From NCBI GenBank assembly GCA_964059195.1, contig CAXKWD010000006.1:15616530-15680529 (forward strand): DNA of 64,000 nucleotides, written 5' to 3'. The position numbers and the translations under genes were made by a program. Source of the stretch: Ectobius pallidus (lineage: Eukaryota > Arthropoda > Insecta > Blattodea > Ectobiidae). Positions 19,289-32,309 of the stretch are shown piece after piece. The stretch's first letter is position 1; every line of letters starts with the position of its first letter. The notes beneath the pieces were generated by a model. The model ran no database searches. It had not been told where the DNA came from and saw only the letters and a list, made by a program, of their open reading frames with translations.

Positions 19289-19965
19289 TCTTTTTTTTTT
19301 TTTATTTACTATAGATGTTTACAACCTGTGTTTTGCCAAAGGCATATCACAGGGTATTTGCATATTTACAGATATAAAAGGGAACCTTTAATGTCTATTC
19401 TTGAAGGGTGCGGAAGATATTGCTGATGTAGTTTGTGACTTGAACCGTGTTGATGTGAGTCTTCAGTACCTGGGGTAGATTTTGCCTTGTTAGAACTGCT
19501 GGCCGATCTTGTGAGAACAATGTACACTCTGTCAATAGATGTATAGCTGTTTGTGGCGATTTTTCTGGGCAGTTGCATAAAGGGGAGGGTACTTTGTTAA
19601 TTCTGTGAAGATATGTAAGGAAACGTCCATGGTTGGTGAGGAATTGTGTGAGTATGTAGTTTGGCCATAAGGGTAGAGAAAGTCTATGGTGAATGGAGGG
19701 GATGAACTGTTTGGTGTGATGAGCAACCTCGGAGTGTATATAAGTGGCATTCCAGATGTTTATATAATAATGTAGCAGATGTTTCTTCGCCTGAGCCAAC
19801 GGGATGGATTTATAGTCTATCGTGGTTTTATACGACGCAGCTATCTTGGCTAAATAGTCCGCTCTTTCGTTGCCTGGGATTCCTGTATGTCCTCTGATCC
19901 AGTATAGGTAAATATTAGTTATCTTCCTTAGAGATATCAATTTCTTTCTTTCTGGCACTTATTAG
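19289..19965 (-). pseudogene. R1-clade LINE 3' end: RNase H and zinc-knuckle fragment
   Basis: A 187-residue minus-strand frame (19395-19958) reads WIRGHTGIPGNERADYLAK near its start, the C-terminal RNase H motif of R1/LOA-type elements. About 100 residues later comes CNCPEKSPQTAIHLLTEC, a C-x-C-x8-H-x4-C metal-binding motif. The 3' UTR ends in a 15-T run (19289-19303), the element's poly(A) tail. The fragment is 5' truncated, as expected of incomplete reverse transcription. The retained part is open, so it is fairly young. Confidence 0.85.
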
Positions 19966-19969
19966 AAGA

Positions 19970-20430
19970 CAAAGAATAAGATCCAAGAAAAGTCCACAAC
20001 ATACGTTTAAATGGATAACAAAAAAATAAAAGTATTAATTATTACAAATGATATGAAAGGAAAGTTGTAAGGAAGGTTCTGGAACCCAGAAAAGTAACAA
20101 CAAGGGAGTTCCAATTTCACTTTAAAAAAGTGTCGTACTTTGGATTGGGGATATGAAATTCATGTGTGAGCTACGCAATAGAAATTCGTATGTCTCCTTA
20201 ACTAATTGTAAATAATAGTAAATAAAAAAATCTGTAATTAAACTGTTATATTCATTTAGGTCTAATACTGCTTATAGTTTTAAGAAGTACAGCATTTTGC
20301 ATTAAATGTCGATCCCTGGAAAGGACTTCAGATTAGTTAGCGTTGTAAGGAGGCCGTGTTTGTCCAGATTTAACCTACTTCTGTTACATCTACGAGTAAT
20401 TCCGTGACAGGTTTTAGCGAATGACCCCTC
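19970..20430. other. No recognisable feature
   Basis: AT-rich non-coding sequence; nothing identified. Confidence 0.35.
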
Positions 20431-20439
20431 ATAAGACCG

Positions 20440-20545
20440 AGTTTAGAAATGTTTACACGCGAGAAAAGAGACGATTGGGTCCTTTGGGCACATGGAAAGA
20501 ATGGAACCGGGTAGGTTAGCAAATAATGTCAGGAGTAAAGAATGA
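20440..20545 (+). pseudogene. RTE-like LINE C-terminal relic
   Basis: In shifted frames the sequence reads GHMERMEPGRLANNV, which matches the W-x-GH-x-x-RM end of RTE-type endonuclease/reverse-transcriptase polyproteins. At least one frameshift separates it from a preceding KRR stretch. Confidence 0.55.
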
Positions 20546-20559
20546 CACTTATCCCATGA

Positions 20560-22300
20560 ATAAAAGGTGTTCTGAAAGATGATAGAGAAATAGGGAAGTG
20601 TCCAGAAGAATGTTACTAAAATAGCTTAAAGGATCTGTCTTCCGAAGAAGAACGCAGTAGAATAAGTAAGAGAATGAAGGCATACTGAAGGAAGTGTAGG
20701 AAGTTATGTTAATGAAGCCTGAATATAATGTGGAAAATGTATAAGGCTCTTTGCTACTTTGTATCATATCCACTGAATTTTCATATGAATATGTTACAGC
20801 TAATTGATTATCAAATTACATGTTTATAATATTTTGTACTTTACCTACGCAAGGACACATGTACAGAAAGTAAACACTGGAGATCTGAGAAGTCCTAAAA
20901 TGGAAATCTTTTTAAACCATTGACAACATTTTACGCCATTTTAACATCCAGTTCTCAAATTAGGATTGATGCTAGTTTTTGAAAACAATAACTTTACCAT
21001 AATATGATGAAAGTTTCAAAAAACTGTCTCGCTTATTGTTTTGCTCTTCAGGAAAGAGAATGAAAAGTTGGATATTGTATCAACAGACGGACAGTGCCGG
21101 TGGCAGACCGTATACCGATTTAATATGATAAGGTGAAGAGAAAAATAGTTAAGCATATTTTAGGAACCCTTTTGTAACCCAGTTGTGAAATTACAGCATA
21201 TTCACTGGGAGGTAACAAGACCCGTCATTACGTTATCTTGATTGTGGAATACGAGCAAGAGGTTAACATCTGGAATCCACTGTGCACGCGGAACCGGACA
21301 CAAATCAACCTCTTCATTGTCCATTGCTGGAAATAGACTTGTCTCCAAGTAGGAAGGATGAGTCTATATACGAGATAAACCCCAGTATGAGTTTGTGATC
21401 TATTTGCAACTTTAAGTCAGTTTTAAGTCTTTTTATTATTATTATTCTCTTGTACACAAATGATGATAGTATTTTTCTTTTTGTGAGGAATATCTTGACA
21501 TCTGGAACTGTAATTTGTCAGCCAACTTCAAGTCTGGTTGAATAATCTCACTTGAGATATAAACATGAAATACCGGTTTACTTGCAACATACACTCACAA
21601 TTAATTCACTAGTACAGTAATTTATTTCGGGTACAAAAAGGAATCATTACCCCCAAGACACACTGCGTTCTGATTTACCGTAAGAACATACGATCACACA
21701 TGTTCCTTTGATAAATAAAGTCGGGTAGGCTATATCGGAGGAAATATCTTGTACGCACTCCCCATGTTACGATTTTGTTCTCACATGTAAAATACACAGT
21801 GCATTATGTGCACTCTTCTGTGGTATGTTATAGCCTACTCTTAAAATAATATTTAAAACTTAACACACATTCCCTGCTAAACTTGTACATCTAAAGCAAG
21901 GCGTGACACATTAACATTTATTACATGTGACCTCTAGGTCCTATCAATTACTGGGGGACTCATTGTTTCTTGTATTCACAAAGGGAATTGGTTTGTTAAG
22001 TGACTTGATTGTGGGTATTTGTGGTGGATACTTCGATTTCATAACCGAATACCCTCTATATTCAGTGTAAAAAATGTAATTAACCTACATTAGGCCGTGG
22101 TTTCTGCATTCATTTATCAGTTTTGATACATTTTCATTATTATGTTTTATAATTATAATTATTTGTATCTATACAGTAGGGTAGGCCATGGAACTATTGT
22201 TTGTCAAATATTTCTATTGTTAGTGTATTTTATGGAGTAAATTTAATTGATGTTAATTTCAATTAATATGATACTAGATGAAATGGTGAGGATGACTCAT
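20560..22300. other. No recognisable feature
   Basis: About 1.7 kb of AT-rich sequence with short frames only. I found no domain, terminal repeat or RNA gene. Confidence 0.35.
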
Positions 22301-22314
22301 GGTATGAAATATCC

Positions 22315-22440
22315 AATTCGGCATTTGCCTTTACGACTGAAAAAACCCATGTCAAATTGGCCGGCCAGGTTATTTGAACCTAGATGTACCGTCCACAGTG
22401 ATGGTGACCTTCACTGCCCCTTTTAGTAAAACTGGATTAT
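22315..22440 (-). mobile_element. tRNA-related SINE relic
   Basis: On the minus strand, GGTTCAAATAACCTGGCCGG is followed by CCAATTTGACATGGGTTTTT and GGCAAATGCCGAATTGG, the same order as the copy at 17690. Confidence 0.5.
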
Positions 22441-22474
22441 TGATGTTAAGTTTTTTCCAAACAATACAGATTAA

Positions 22475-22915
22475 CTAGGGATGGTGCACCATCGCGAATG
22501 ATTGTATGCCTTCACTGGCCCGAGGTAGGGAATGTGAACCAATGTAATGCAATAATGAAACACAGTCAGTAATGCTATCTTCAGCTGTTTTGGACTTCAG
22601 AGGCCTTAGAATTATTACGAATTTATAGTCTCCATCTGGCTGTGATTGGAAGTCTGCGAGATCAATTTGGCATCTCGGAACAGCATGGGTTTCATTTCTT
22701 CTGACCTTAAGCTCGCATAAGCTAGATACCACGGCAGAGGATGGGGGTGAATGGTGCCTTCTACATCGTTGGCAGTGTGCGGTGGTGTATGTGATTTTCA
22801 AGTTGTAATTAAACACACTAGTAACAAACGATTTCTGTTTCTTATTTTCTCTGCCCTGACATATCTCGGTGTTGTTCAAACTCCATACAATAAACGTTAG
22901 CATACTTTGCAACAT
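22475..22915 (-). pseudogene. Integrase-like (Ginger/retroelement type) fragment, internally deleted
   Basis: A 146-residue minus-strand frame contains TTAHCQRCRRHHS, then SSAVVSSLCELKV, then RCQIDLADFQSQPDGDYKFV directly joined to ILRPLKSKTAEDS. In integrase cores of the Ginger and KRBA2 group the segment after GEYKF continues with YQDHLTKF before LRPLK, so those residues have been lost, with further deletion after. The D of QIDL would be the first catalytic aspartate. No LTR is seen. Confidence 0.6.
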
Positions 22916-22919
22916 TCCT

Positions 22920-24400
22920 AATGCATGTGACTGCCTCGCATTATCTTGGAAAACAGTTGCAATTCCGTTATGGAAATTCTCTCATAAATATAAGTTAATT
23001 CACACAGCTTTCACGAATAACAAAATGAATGCAAATGAAGTACATTGCTGAAATGCTTGCTAATACACAGATAATTAGAGCTTGTTTGAAGGCGGTTATT
23101 TCACTGTGCAGCCAATATCCTGATTTTGAAGATACCAGTGCATAATACTATTAATTCAAACACTGGCGATTTAATTAGTTAGTTCCTTCGTTGAAGAAGA
23201 CTTAATTGCACATAATTAAGTTGGTTCTGATATCTAACTTAGGGTCATGCTGGTGACAATGAACGCGTGCTGGGAAGAAGTTTAGACGGTTATATTGTTC
23301 ATGAAGCGCACAAAATGGCGCCTGGTCACGTGGCTTACAGCAATCATAATGCTAATCTTTTAACCCCGTGCCCCGCTGTCGCACTGGAATTATAACTACC
23401 GCAGGCTGATAGGCTCCCAGGCGCTGTGCACGTTATGAGCACAGGTTGCGTAGTGAATATCATCAGCAAAATATTATATCACCGTTCTGATAGGCTACAA
23501 GAATCTCATTTTGTTCGTTATATTGGCTCTAATGAAATAGAGATCACATCAGGATGCCCTACTAAGAGTCCAATTTTTAAAATTTAATAACCTCACATAA
23601 CTTCCACCACCCTAACATGGGTAACGCAACAAAACATAAACCTGACTTAAAACTACCGTTCAGAGAATATTCAGAAAAAAAAAGTTTCAAACAAAAGTTT
23701 TAGTTTTAAATAGGCCTTACTAAGCACTTCGATGTGAACAGATAGCTGATTAATGTCGTTATTTTTTCTATACAGTTTCTGAACGTATCCAGCATCTATC
23801 TACACTTCTAGAGCATGAGGGGGATATAAATAGAGATTATACAGAACTGACTATTTCATTGGTATATGGTGCAGCTCAATTAAACTAATGTATTGGATTC
23901 TTCAGAAGTATTTGTGGCACAGTATCGACATGCTTTGATATTAGCATACATACTTGTGTTATTGAATAATGTGCAGGAAGAGATCCTTACTTGTTAGCCT
24001 GGTTAAGTCCATTCTTGGAAACATCCTGTGCTTAAGTGGTTTTTAATGAGAAGCTTTTCTTCTTCATCCACTTGTCTTCTCTTCGCCATTTGGAACCCAT
24101 CTCCCTTCATTAACTCTCCCTTGGAAGAAAAGCACAGATTTATTCTAGCTATCTGAAGACACATTAAGTTCCACATGGTAATGAAATCGGTCCCATTTTT
24201 GCCAGTTATCTCGGTAAGAGTGTCGCAAACCACCAGTCCTCCATTCAACAGTTTCATCTTCTAATTATTTGTTAAATTTAGCCAAGAATCTAATGATGAA
24301 ATAACATAGTCCAGGATATGTAACCTTGCCCTCCTCTTTGTTCATATTATTTGCACTTATAGCGTTGTTCGTTGATATGTGTTAGAACTGGTTTGATTTG
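22920..24400. other. No recognisable feature
   Basis: Non-coding. The frames at 22869-23051 and 24003-24257 carry no motif that I recognise. Confidence 0.35.
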
Positions 24401-24404
<4 letters not shown>

Positions 24405-24435
<31 letters not shown>

Positions 24436-25320
24436 TTTTATTATCTGTTTGTCGTACATACTATAATAATAATTTTTATTATCTGTTTGCCGTACATACA
24501 GTACAGATAGAATCGTCAAATAAAAAACGTAAAAAATATACAATACAATATAATTAAAAACTAAAAAATTCATTTAAATCATAAAACGAATTCTTACATA
24601 AAAATGCCTTTAGTCTTAACTTGTACAGATGAAGATTATTAATACTAGAAATGCTGTTTGGAAGTTTGTTTACTATCCTACTGATGAGGCAAACTGGAGA
24701 TTTTGTATACTTGGTAGTGGAGTAATAAGATAGTGCACATGATTTCTTTGTCTTGTTTCATAATTATGTATATCCATATAAGTCTAAAATTTTGGAGATT
24801 CTTCTTATAAAACACACCAGCTTTAAAAATTAAAATGCTTGTGACGGTTAGAATACTATGTATTTTAAAATACTCACCTAAAGAATCTTTAAGATTAAAT
24901 ATTAATCTTAAAATTCTTTTCTGAATTTAAAACCCTCTGGATATTAGATGCACAACCCCATACTATTATTATTAAAAAATCATAGATTGTACAGAAGCAA
25001 AGTACACACTTAGTAAATAATTTATATTAAGAGAATTCTTTAAACATCTGATAGCATAACCTGTTTTGTTTAATTTACAACAAACATTATCAATTTTCAA
25101 ATTCCAAGTAAAATTAGAGTCTAAATAAATACCTAAAAATTTACATGAATCTGAATAATTTAAAATAAAATTATCATACTGAACACACAGTTGGGTGATA
25201 TTTCTATTTTGGAATAGCAAACAGACAGTTTTTTGAACATTAATTACATAGTCCTTACCAGTCCTGTTCTTTCTATCCACATAACATTGTAGACATGGCA
25301 ATGGTGCTATATTATTTAAA
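24405..25320 (-). pseudogene. 5'-truncated non-LTR retrotransposon, 3' end
   Basis: The minus-strand frame 24972-25301 reads VINVQKTVCLLFQ, DSCKFLGIYLDSNFTW and CCKLNKTGYAIRCLKN, the thumb region just after the YADD domain of Jockey/CR1-like RTs (KFLGI.LD..L.W). The element ends at a (TAA)n tail (24405-24434) preceded by a duplicated 40-bp ATTATCTGTTTG(T/C)CGTACATAC block. Confidence 0.75.
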
Positions 25321-27180
25321 GTTTCATTCTATATTCAATACTTAAGTTAACCTTAAATGTTCCCAGACACTCCTTGAACCAGACGGAAAGTGAATTCCTA
25401 CTACAGGAATAGATAAGAATATACTTATATTACCAACTTACAACAAAGTAACTTGAACATATTGGAAGTCAATACTAAGTCCCGAAATTAATTTTAAGGA
25501 AATAAGTAAGTGAATATAGAAAAGATACGCGGAAATCCCAGAAAGTTATGACGGAGAAATAATCTTTAATATTCAATATGTTTACTCTTTCTGTTTCATG
25601 GAGCTTCGTTAGCGTGGATTTCGTAATTTCATAGAAACTAAACTGTTTAGTACGTCACTCTGCTTCGATTCTGCGAGAGGTTACGCGGCCCGTAGATTGG
25701 CTACCAACACTACCAACCTTTCGTCTCATTGCTTCTTCACGCGTATTCATTGCTATCAATAGTATACGCGAACAGTAATGTTAGGTCCCCGTTACTATTT
25801 GTAATAATCACCAGTGAAGGGGATTCAGGAGCTCTTGTGGGTTTTATGGACCAAGCCCCTAACAAAGAAAAACAGGAAGAAATTACTCGAAGCCCCTAGT
25901 GAAGGGGGTATGGTGGATGTCCGTAGACCACGTGTCCACGTTAGGTTTTCAGCAATAAATTTTGTCCATTTGACACAACGCTCTCTTCCAGCGCGACAAC
26001 AAAACATCGTGCAGCGCAAGGGATCGTGATTTAACAGTGCCATTTGGTTAATTTTCTGTCCACTCCTTCACGATTTTACTCATTCTTACATTTACAACCT
26101 CCTTCAAACATGAAATGCTTATATGGAATTCTTAGGCTCTAAACAATAATACAACATAAAATTTGACGGTTTTCGTGTTTCTAAAACACCTAGCAGAACT
26201 AAACTTCCAATCCTTAGCATTTACTAATAATGCAAGTAAAATTACTGACTCATGTTTTCAATGAGAGTGTATGGAAATACAAATTTCCTTTTTGAACCCT
26301 TTTCGTTTTTAACTCCTTCAGGACATGCTAAAATACAGGTTTCATCAATAACTGTGCTGTAGGGTATTTGTCCTATGTTTCAAGGAAACCTGACAAAAAT
26401 ATACTTTTAGCAATACAAACTTATACACCCACTTTGCAACCACTTAGGAGTTGATTTAGAAAATGTCATGAAGCAATTATGTTTTTGAGATGCCTAATTT
26501 TACAAAGTAATAAGTCAGGATATCCAATAAATAACGTTTCTCAATCAAAACTTTGAATCCTCGTTTATAAACAGCATTGGGGTAGAAGTTTACTTGTTTC
26601 ACAATTTTTGTGCTAGACTATTTACGCTAAGTTTCAAGAAAACTCCTGCCAAGAAGTATTTTTCCTAACTCGAACTTTTATGCTCCTCTTCACCCTCCTC
26701 CCCTCACCAAAAACAATTAGACTTACGTGTATAATCTTGTATGATTTTAAGTACTTTCATCGAGTTTTAGGTTAAAAGAACTGCTAAATAATGTTTTCTA
26801 TATGAACCTTGAACCTCTTAGTAAACAGAGAATACGACTAAAAAATGTTTTGCAGTACAAATTTTGTACACTTTTTCTCCCGTTAGTGGGGGTTTTTCCA
26901 AGAAAATGAGAAAATTAGGGGTTGATTGCAACCTCAAAAATAATATGGGAGCATGTGTTTAATTATTTATGCTTTGGAACATTTTTACTAAGTTTCAGGT
27001 CAAAAGAACCGTTAAATAATTCTTTTGTATATAAACTTACAAGTCACCATGTAGTGTTTGAATTCCGAAAAACTCCTCTTATCGAGTTTCTACCGAACAC
27101 ACTTCATATTTACATTTCAGCAGGTTCCACTTAAGATGATGAAGAATTTGTCAATCTGTCAGGTAATGTTACTTTTTTTT
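25320..27180. other. No recognisable feature
   Basis: About 1.9 kb of AT-rich DNA. The two overlapping frames at 25814-26043 on opposite strands have no recognisable domain. Repeated phrases like TTTCAAGGAAACCTGACAAA and TTTCAAGAAAACTCCTGCCAA near 26380 and 26630, and TTTCAGGTCAAAAGAACC at 26993, hint at a diverged internal repeat of about 250-350 bp. Confidence 0.35.
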
Positions 27181-27430
27181 TTAGGCTAGCTGGTTACCCA
27201 CCTTGGAAGGGTGAAAGGTATTGTGTCTTGAAGCAATCGTGTAGGAGGTCTCGGGTTCGAGCACGGAGTTAGAAATGTGACAGGATACAGGCCCAGTTCG
27301 CTGCATCGGCATTGCTCTTGATATGAACCAACAGTCTGGGAGCTCCTTACATTCCACACTCGGCCATTTGTCTTACAAGGGGGCTATGCGTGTAGTCTAC
27401 TCCGCAGGGTCAAGCACATACATTTCAGTA
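27180..27430 (+). mobile_element. Possible SINE relic with B-box-like sequence
   Basis: GGTCTCGGGTTCGAGCACGG (27248-27267) contains a B-box-like GGTTCGAGC; the A box is unclear. A T-run precedes it at 27172-27181. Weak. Confidence 0.3.
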
Positions 27431-27559
27431 TAGGAGAGTCAGGTTGGCTACTTGCACTATCAGCAAGTATATGTACTCAAGAAAAATAGTTATGAACATA
27501 GTATATTGAAAATTATGGTAAATATTAGAGAATGAGGGCTACCCACCGTACTTAATAAG

Positions 27560-27665
27560 GAGTTCGGATGAACAAATAAGTTTTATTATAGAAATTGGAT
27601 TTAAAAGAAGTGAACAGATTTTTACAAAAGTAGGACCCAGACAAGGGTCAGGCAGTCTTTTTAAT
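27560..27665 (+). pseudogene. RTE-like LINE reverse transcriptase fragment
   Basis: The translation reads EIGFKRSEQIFTKVGPRQGS followed by SLFNI, matching the R-Q-G-x-x-L-F-N-I block of RTE-type RTs. It is cut off by the repeat starting at 27668; a matching C-terminal relic resumes at 28190. Confidence 0.6.
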
Positions 27666-27667
27666 AT

Positions 27668-27890
27668 AGTAAAACTAGCTTAAAAGGCCCGGCGTCGCCC
27701 GGGTTATGTATTTTGTAATTCAAAATTAACCTATGAAGGACTTACGACTTTCAAATTCTAGGTTCTTATATACGTATTGAAAATTTGAAGGGAAGAAGAA
27801 CGACTTATCTCACTGAAACTATTCCCGCTGAAAACGCTTTATATAGCTTTTTATGGCTCATAGAGGATGTAGAATTTTGTACCCCATCGC
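27668..27890 (+). repeat. Interspersed repeat G, copy 1
   Basis: It starts ACTAGCTTAAAAGGCCCGGC and continues GTCGCCCGGGTTATGTATTT, then CTTATGAAGGACTT and TTCAAATTCTAGG. A second copy starts at 47973. The start resembles family F (TACTAGC, GC-rich, CCCG), suggesting related elements. Confidence 0.6.
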
Positions 27891-28189
27891 TTCTACACAC
27901 CAAGCCTGGTAGGGGTTAAAATAAGAAGAAATATAAATTTCGGTAACATAAAATGTAAATCTTATAATTTAAAAAAAATCAAGAGTAAAAAGTAGAATAA
28001 TGGCTTCTAGAGGAAAGGATCAGAAAGTGATGCAGAAGGTAAATCCTAGAAGAAGTATAATATTTGAATATATCGATTCTTATATCGACAAGAATATTGA
28101 TTATAAAGTTAGTATGTTTCAAGCAGTGTGCCATACGGGATCACTTAAAAGATTTTAAAACAAAATTACGAAAGAAACCAAAAGGAAGT

Positions 28190-28310
28190 TTTGCAAACTA
28201 GTAGTTTGGCAGTGAAGCCTGGGTAAAGATCGAGTAAAATTCAATCAGCAAGAGATGGAGATGTAAGAGAATGGACAGGATAATAAATGGAGATATTATG
28301 GAATCAGTTT
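28190..28310 (+). pseudogene. LINE (RTE-like) C-terminal relic
   Basis: The reading FGSEAWVKIE and, after a frameshift, MDRIINGDIMESV match the L-L-Y-G-S-E-A-W and R-x-x-N-E-x-I regions of RTE-type polyproteins. Stops interrupt it. It probably belongs to the same LINE as 27560-27665, split by the insertion between them. Confidence 0.5.
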
Positions 28311-28519
28311 ACCACAGACAACAGAAAATATTGGGAAAAAAGTAAGAAAGGAAAATAGCAAATATTCCATGAGAGCCTGAAATTCAATATATCGAGAGGA
28401 ACAACACATCGAGAAAACGCTGGAGATAACTGTGAATCCGTGAAGTGAAGAAGCTGAAGAAATATCGAAGTTGCAACGTCCCAAACCCAATAAGTCAACT
28501 TCAGTCAGACCTGTCACTT

Positions 28520-30510
28520 GGTGGGAGTGACGCAATGGATTAGGGGTCAGGTAATTGTACATGGTTGCTATTCCCAGCATCATAGGAGTGATAGAATATT
28601 TACAATTCAATTGCACATTTTCATCAATACCTTTCCATAAATTATTATACCCACCTCCATAGCTTTCCAGTTTCTTTTTACAAGAACTTTCTCATTTATT
28701 CTTATCATCACTATTTGTGCCTACATTAGTTTTTATTTCCACCTCTGATTCCACTTTAACATTATTAGGCCTAATTGTGGCAACACCTTTCCGTTTACAA
28801 ACATTTTTCGATTTTTTAAACACCCTATTACTGTCTCATGGCATTAATAAATAATTAAATATAGTGATCAAATAAATACAACACAAAATATTCACAAAAT
28901 ATTCACAAATTCAGTTACCACATTAAATTACAGCTAAAACAACAAACATCCAGTAACCACAACCTAATAGGAACCCATTATACCAAAAGGCATGCCCATT
29001 CCAAATTTACCTACGATATTTTCCTAGTAAGACATGACCGGAAACTTTGAATATACTAATTTTGTTCAGAGGAAAAAAATATCAAATTTATCGACCACGC
29101 CCAAACATGGGAGCATACTGGTCTGTAAAAATGCTAAAACCTTAAAAATAAAATTGTAGCCTTTTAATCAGAAAACTATGTAGTATTTATGTATGGAAGA
29201 AACAAGAAATATATTTTAACCCATCTTCACCTTACTGGGTCCCTTTGTGAGCGATGTCACGCATAATCAAAAGAAACCATACAAAACATGGTACATAAAT
29301 AGGAACAGTAGTGAGGAAATGACTCAATAACATAAATAGCCCAGTCAAATTAGATAAAAAAAGATGGTTTTGCTGCAAAAAATCATGTAGTTCCAAATGT
29401 TTCAGGAATGTGTAGTGGGAGGTCCCCTGAACAACGCCTAATGTTTTCCCGCCAATTTCAGGTGCCGCGGGGGGTGGGGGGGGACGCTCAAAGGTCCCTT
29501 TTTTCAGTTTTTGGAGCAAATCTCGAAAACAGTGCATCGTACAGAAAATGTTATGGTATTCAAAATTAAAGCATAATAAATTCCCGACACAACGGTATAT
29601 TCATATTTATCTTTATATGTTACCGTCTCCGAGAATGAGCCGGCGAAAATGGAAAAACTGCAGAAAAATTTGTAGCGCCTCACGTTCTTCGTCGAACTCG
29701 CCCTTCCAATTCTTTAGTTTTCCATTTTACAAGAAACTTGTAAGAAAAGAAGTTGTAGAGAATGACATATTCTTCAAGAATATACATACATTTGATAATT
29801 TATTTTCACGTAGTCAAAAGTTAGACTGTTTTTAAATTTCGGGGTCGATTTCGAGATTCCGCTAGTAAACTGCCCATCATTTTATTTCCTTTTTCAAGTG
29901 CTTTAACTCTCTTTATCACTTTATGTATTGTTTATGTAAACATAAATGGTATTTATTACCCATATAACTAATATATACACACATATATATATATGTATGC
30001 ATATATGCTACTATAGGGTATTATGGAGTTTCACTCTGTTAACGCTTAGCAATAAAATACTATTAATGCAATACCTGACAACTTTGCCTGAAACGAACTT
30101 CTATTGATTTGTGGTCAGCACTTTGAGTAAGAAACACTCATTGCGGGAACGAATGGCAGATCTTAAAACATGACGAATTTGTGTTCTGGAGTCAGTTTCA
30201 GTCGTTCTCCTAAATGCATCCGGAAATTGATTATTCGATTCTTACAATTATTCAGTTTTGCCTATCACTAATGTCAAAACATATAATAATATATACAATG
30301 ACAAAATTAGGTAAGATGACATTATCATTGCGGTTGTCTCGTGCCCAAGTGATCACCACTGGACCGATACGTAATGCAATGTGTGTCGTGTTTTTTCATG
30401 GCGATGAGTTACGCCATATTGAATTTTTGGCAGAGTGCTCTGGGGTTGTGTATACCCGCATAGATCGTAAAACACAATTAACACAACACAACTGGAATGG
30501 ATGCAGCTAT
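28520..30510. other. No recognisable feature
   Basis: About 2 kb of AT-rich DNA. One minus-strand frame (29232-29537) includes a polyproline run produced by a G-rich stretch at 29467-29490 and is not convincing as a gene. Confidence 0.35.
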
Positions 30511-30516
30511 TTCTTT

Positions 30517-30547
<31 letters not shown>

Positions 30548-30590
30548 TGATGATGATGACGTACCAACTAGGGTAAACATTAAAACAGAA
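30517..30590 (+). repeat. (TAA)n(TGA)n microsatellite with LINE-tail-like flank
   Basis: About 45 bp of AAT/ATG triplets are followed by ACCAACTAGGGTAAAC, similar to the flank of the 12712 tract. Confidence 0.6.
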
Positions 30591-30599
30591 CGTTAATCA

Positions 30600-32300
30600 T
30601 GAGAGAGAAGAGACCCGCTCCTTGTCATTGCCCTGACGCGCTCGCTGGATATTGCCGGCCTCACTTTGCACGGGATATTACAGTGCAATTTGCCCGAGTG
30701 AGAGGACAGGTTCGTTCTTGCATAAAGTAATAATGTTCTCTCCCATGACGCATGCGTGCATCTTCCCAACCGTTGTATAATAATATGCTAAGGGAGGCCA
30801 ACTTGGCAGGCATTTACCTTATATAGGTATAAATTCCCAGCAAAATTCATTACTCGCAAGGGAAACTCCCGATCCCACCTCCTCAAAATTCCATCGGATA
30901 ATGCTCCGTTTAAAGCTCTGGGTGAATTTCTTCAAGTTTGATAATTAATTAATAAGACAGGATACAATGTGCAATAAATATATATTATATACTTTGTAAT
31001 GTATATATTTCACTATAGCATTTCTATATCAAAGAATATGAGTAAGTAATTTCTCACACTGATACGATTATATTGTAGTACTGGATATCATGAATTCTAA
31101 TAAAAGTTTCCACAACTTTTCCTGTAAATAGAATGGTGGTTAATGTATTAATACTAAAGTAAGAATCAAATAAAGCAAATTTGGATACAACTCTACTGAG
31201 AGGATCTCAATTTACATTGCAAAACAAAGGACCTCTCATTTATAGGTCCTGCTATGTTTTGTACATTATTCAGTCTCTTTGTGAAAGATTTAAAGCTTTT
31301 ACATCACAGCACATCATGTTTTCTTATTGTCCACCATTTTCTTTCTTCCTAGTCACAGATGAGATCAAAACAGTGATGATGACCATATATTTTATCACAG
31401 AACTGTATCACAGCTAGATATGATGAAATATTGTCATAACACACTGTAAATTATTTTATTAAATATAAGTTATTCTACAAGCCTTAGATTGTAACATGGA
31501 ATATGATAATATAATATAGGCCTGTAGAAAGACAAACCACACAAAAGATCTACAGTGTTACAGTCAGTTACGCGTGAACAAAAGAATTTTTATCTTGAGT
31601 CGCCAGTACAATAAAGTACTAATAACTATTTCTTACATTTTGTTCTTCAAATGTTCAATATATTTAAAACTACATAAAATATGCCCATTCCTTTCCCATT
31701 TATCGTTGCGTTTTGTAACCGGCTAAACGATCTTTAGTTTCGACCACTCCACAAACCAGGACTCAAACCATCATCGTCATGACACCTGCTAATAGCATAG
31801 CGACACGAGGGCCTGCCTACCGATCCCCCCAAAAGTTGATAAATCAGCACACAGGACTTTTATTAGCAGATATTTATACTAAAAGGAAAGCAGATCAAAT
31901 CTCCCTACGACACAAACAATGTAATTACATTTTCATGTACCATTTGACCAGGTATTCATATTTACAATCACTGGTATTAGAGCTGCAATTGGACAAATTA
32001 ATTTATTTACAGAACATATTATAAACGCCGTGAGAAATATAATCATAATAATAATAACGTCTCATCCCAATGTAACTATTTAGTTATTATCACTCCAGAA
32101 AGTCAACGTAAATATTTCCGTCACAGTCAAGATTAATTTAAATGCTGTTATTGGTTGTCCTCTCTACATCATACCTTGGATAATGATCGGAGCAGCCGGG
32201 CTTCATGATATCTACACTAAGTGAAAAAACGTATTACTCACGACAGGAAGAACCCCGGTACGTTGACGCTGCGGTGGAAGTAGTCTCGTATATAATTTAA
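30600..32300. other. No recognisable feature
   Basis: Non-coding AT-rich DNA with frames under 81 codons and no known motif. Confidence 0.35.
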
Positions 32301-32309
32301 GGTTTCGAA

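Noticed and set aside
22475..22915. Host gene encoding a 146-residue protein
   Set aside because: The recognisable part is an integrase core with missing residues.
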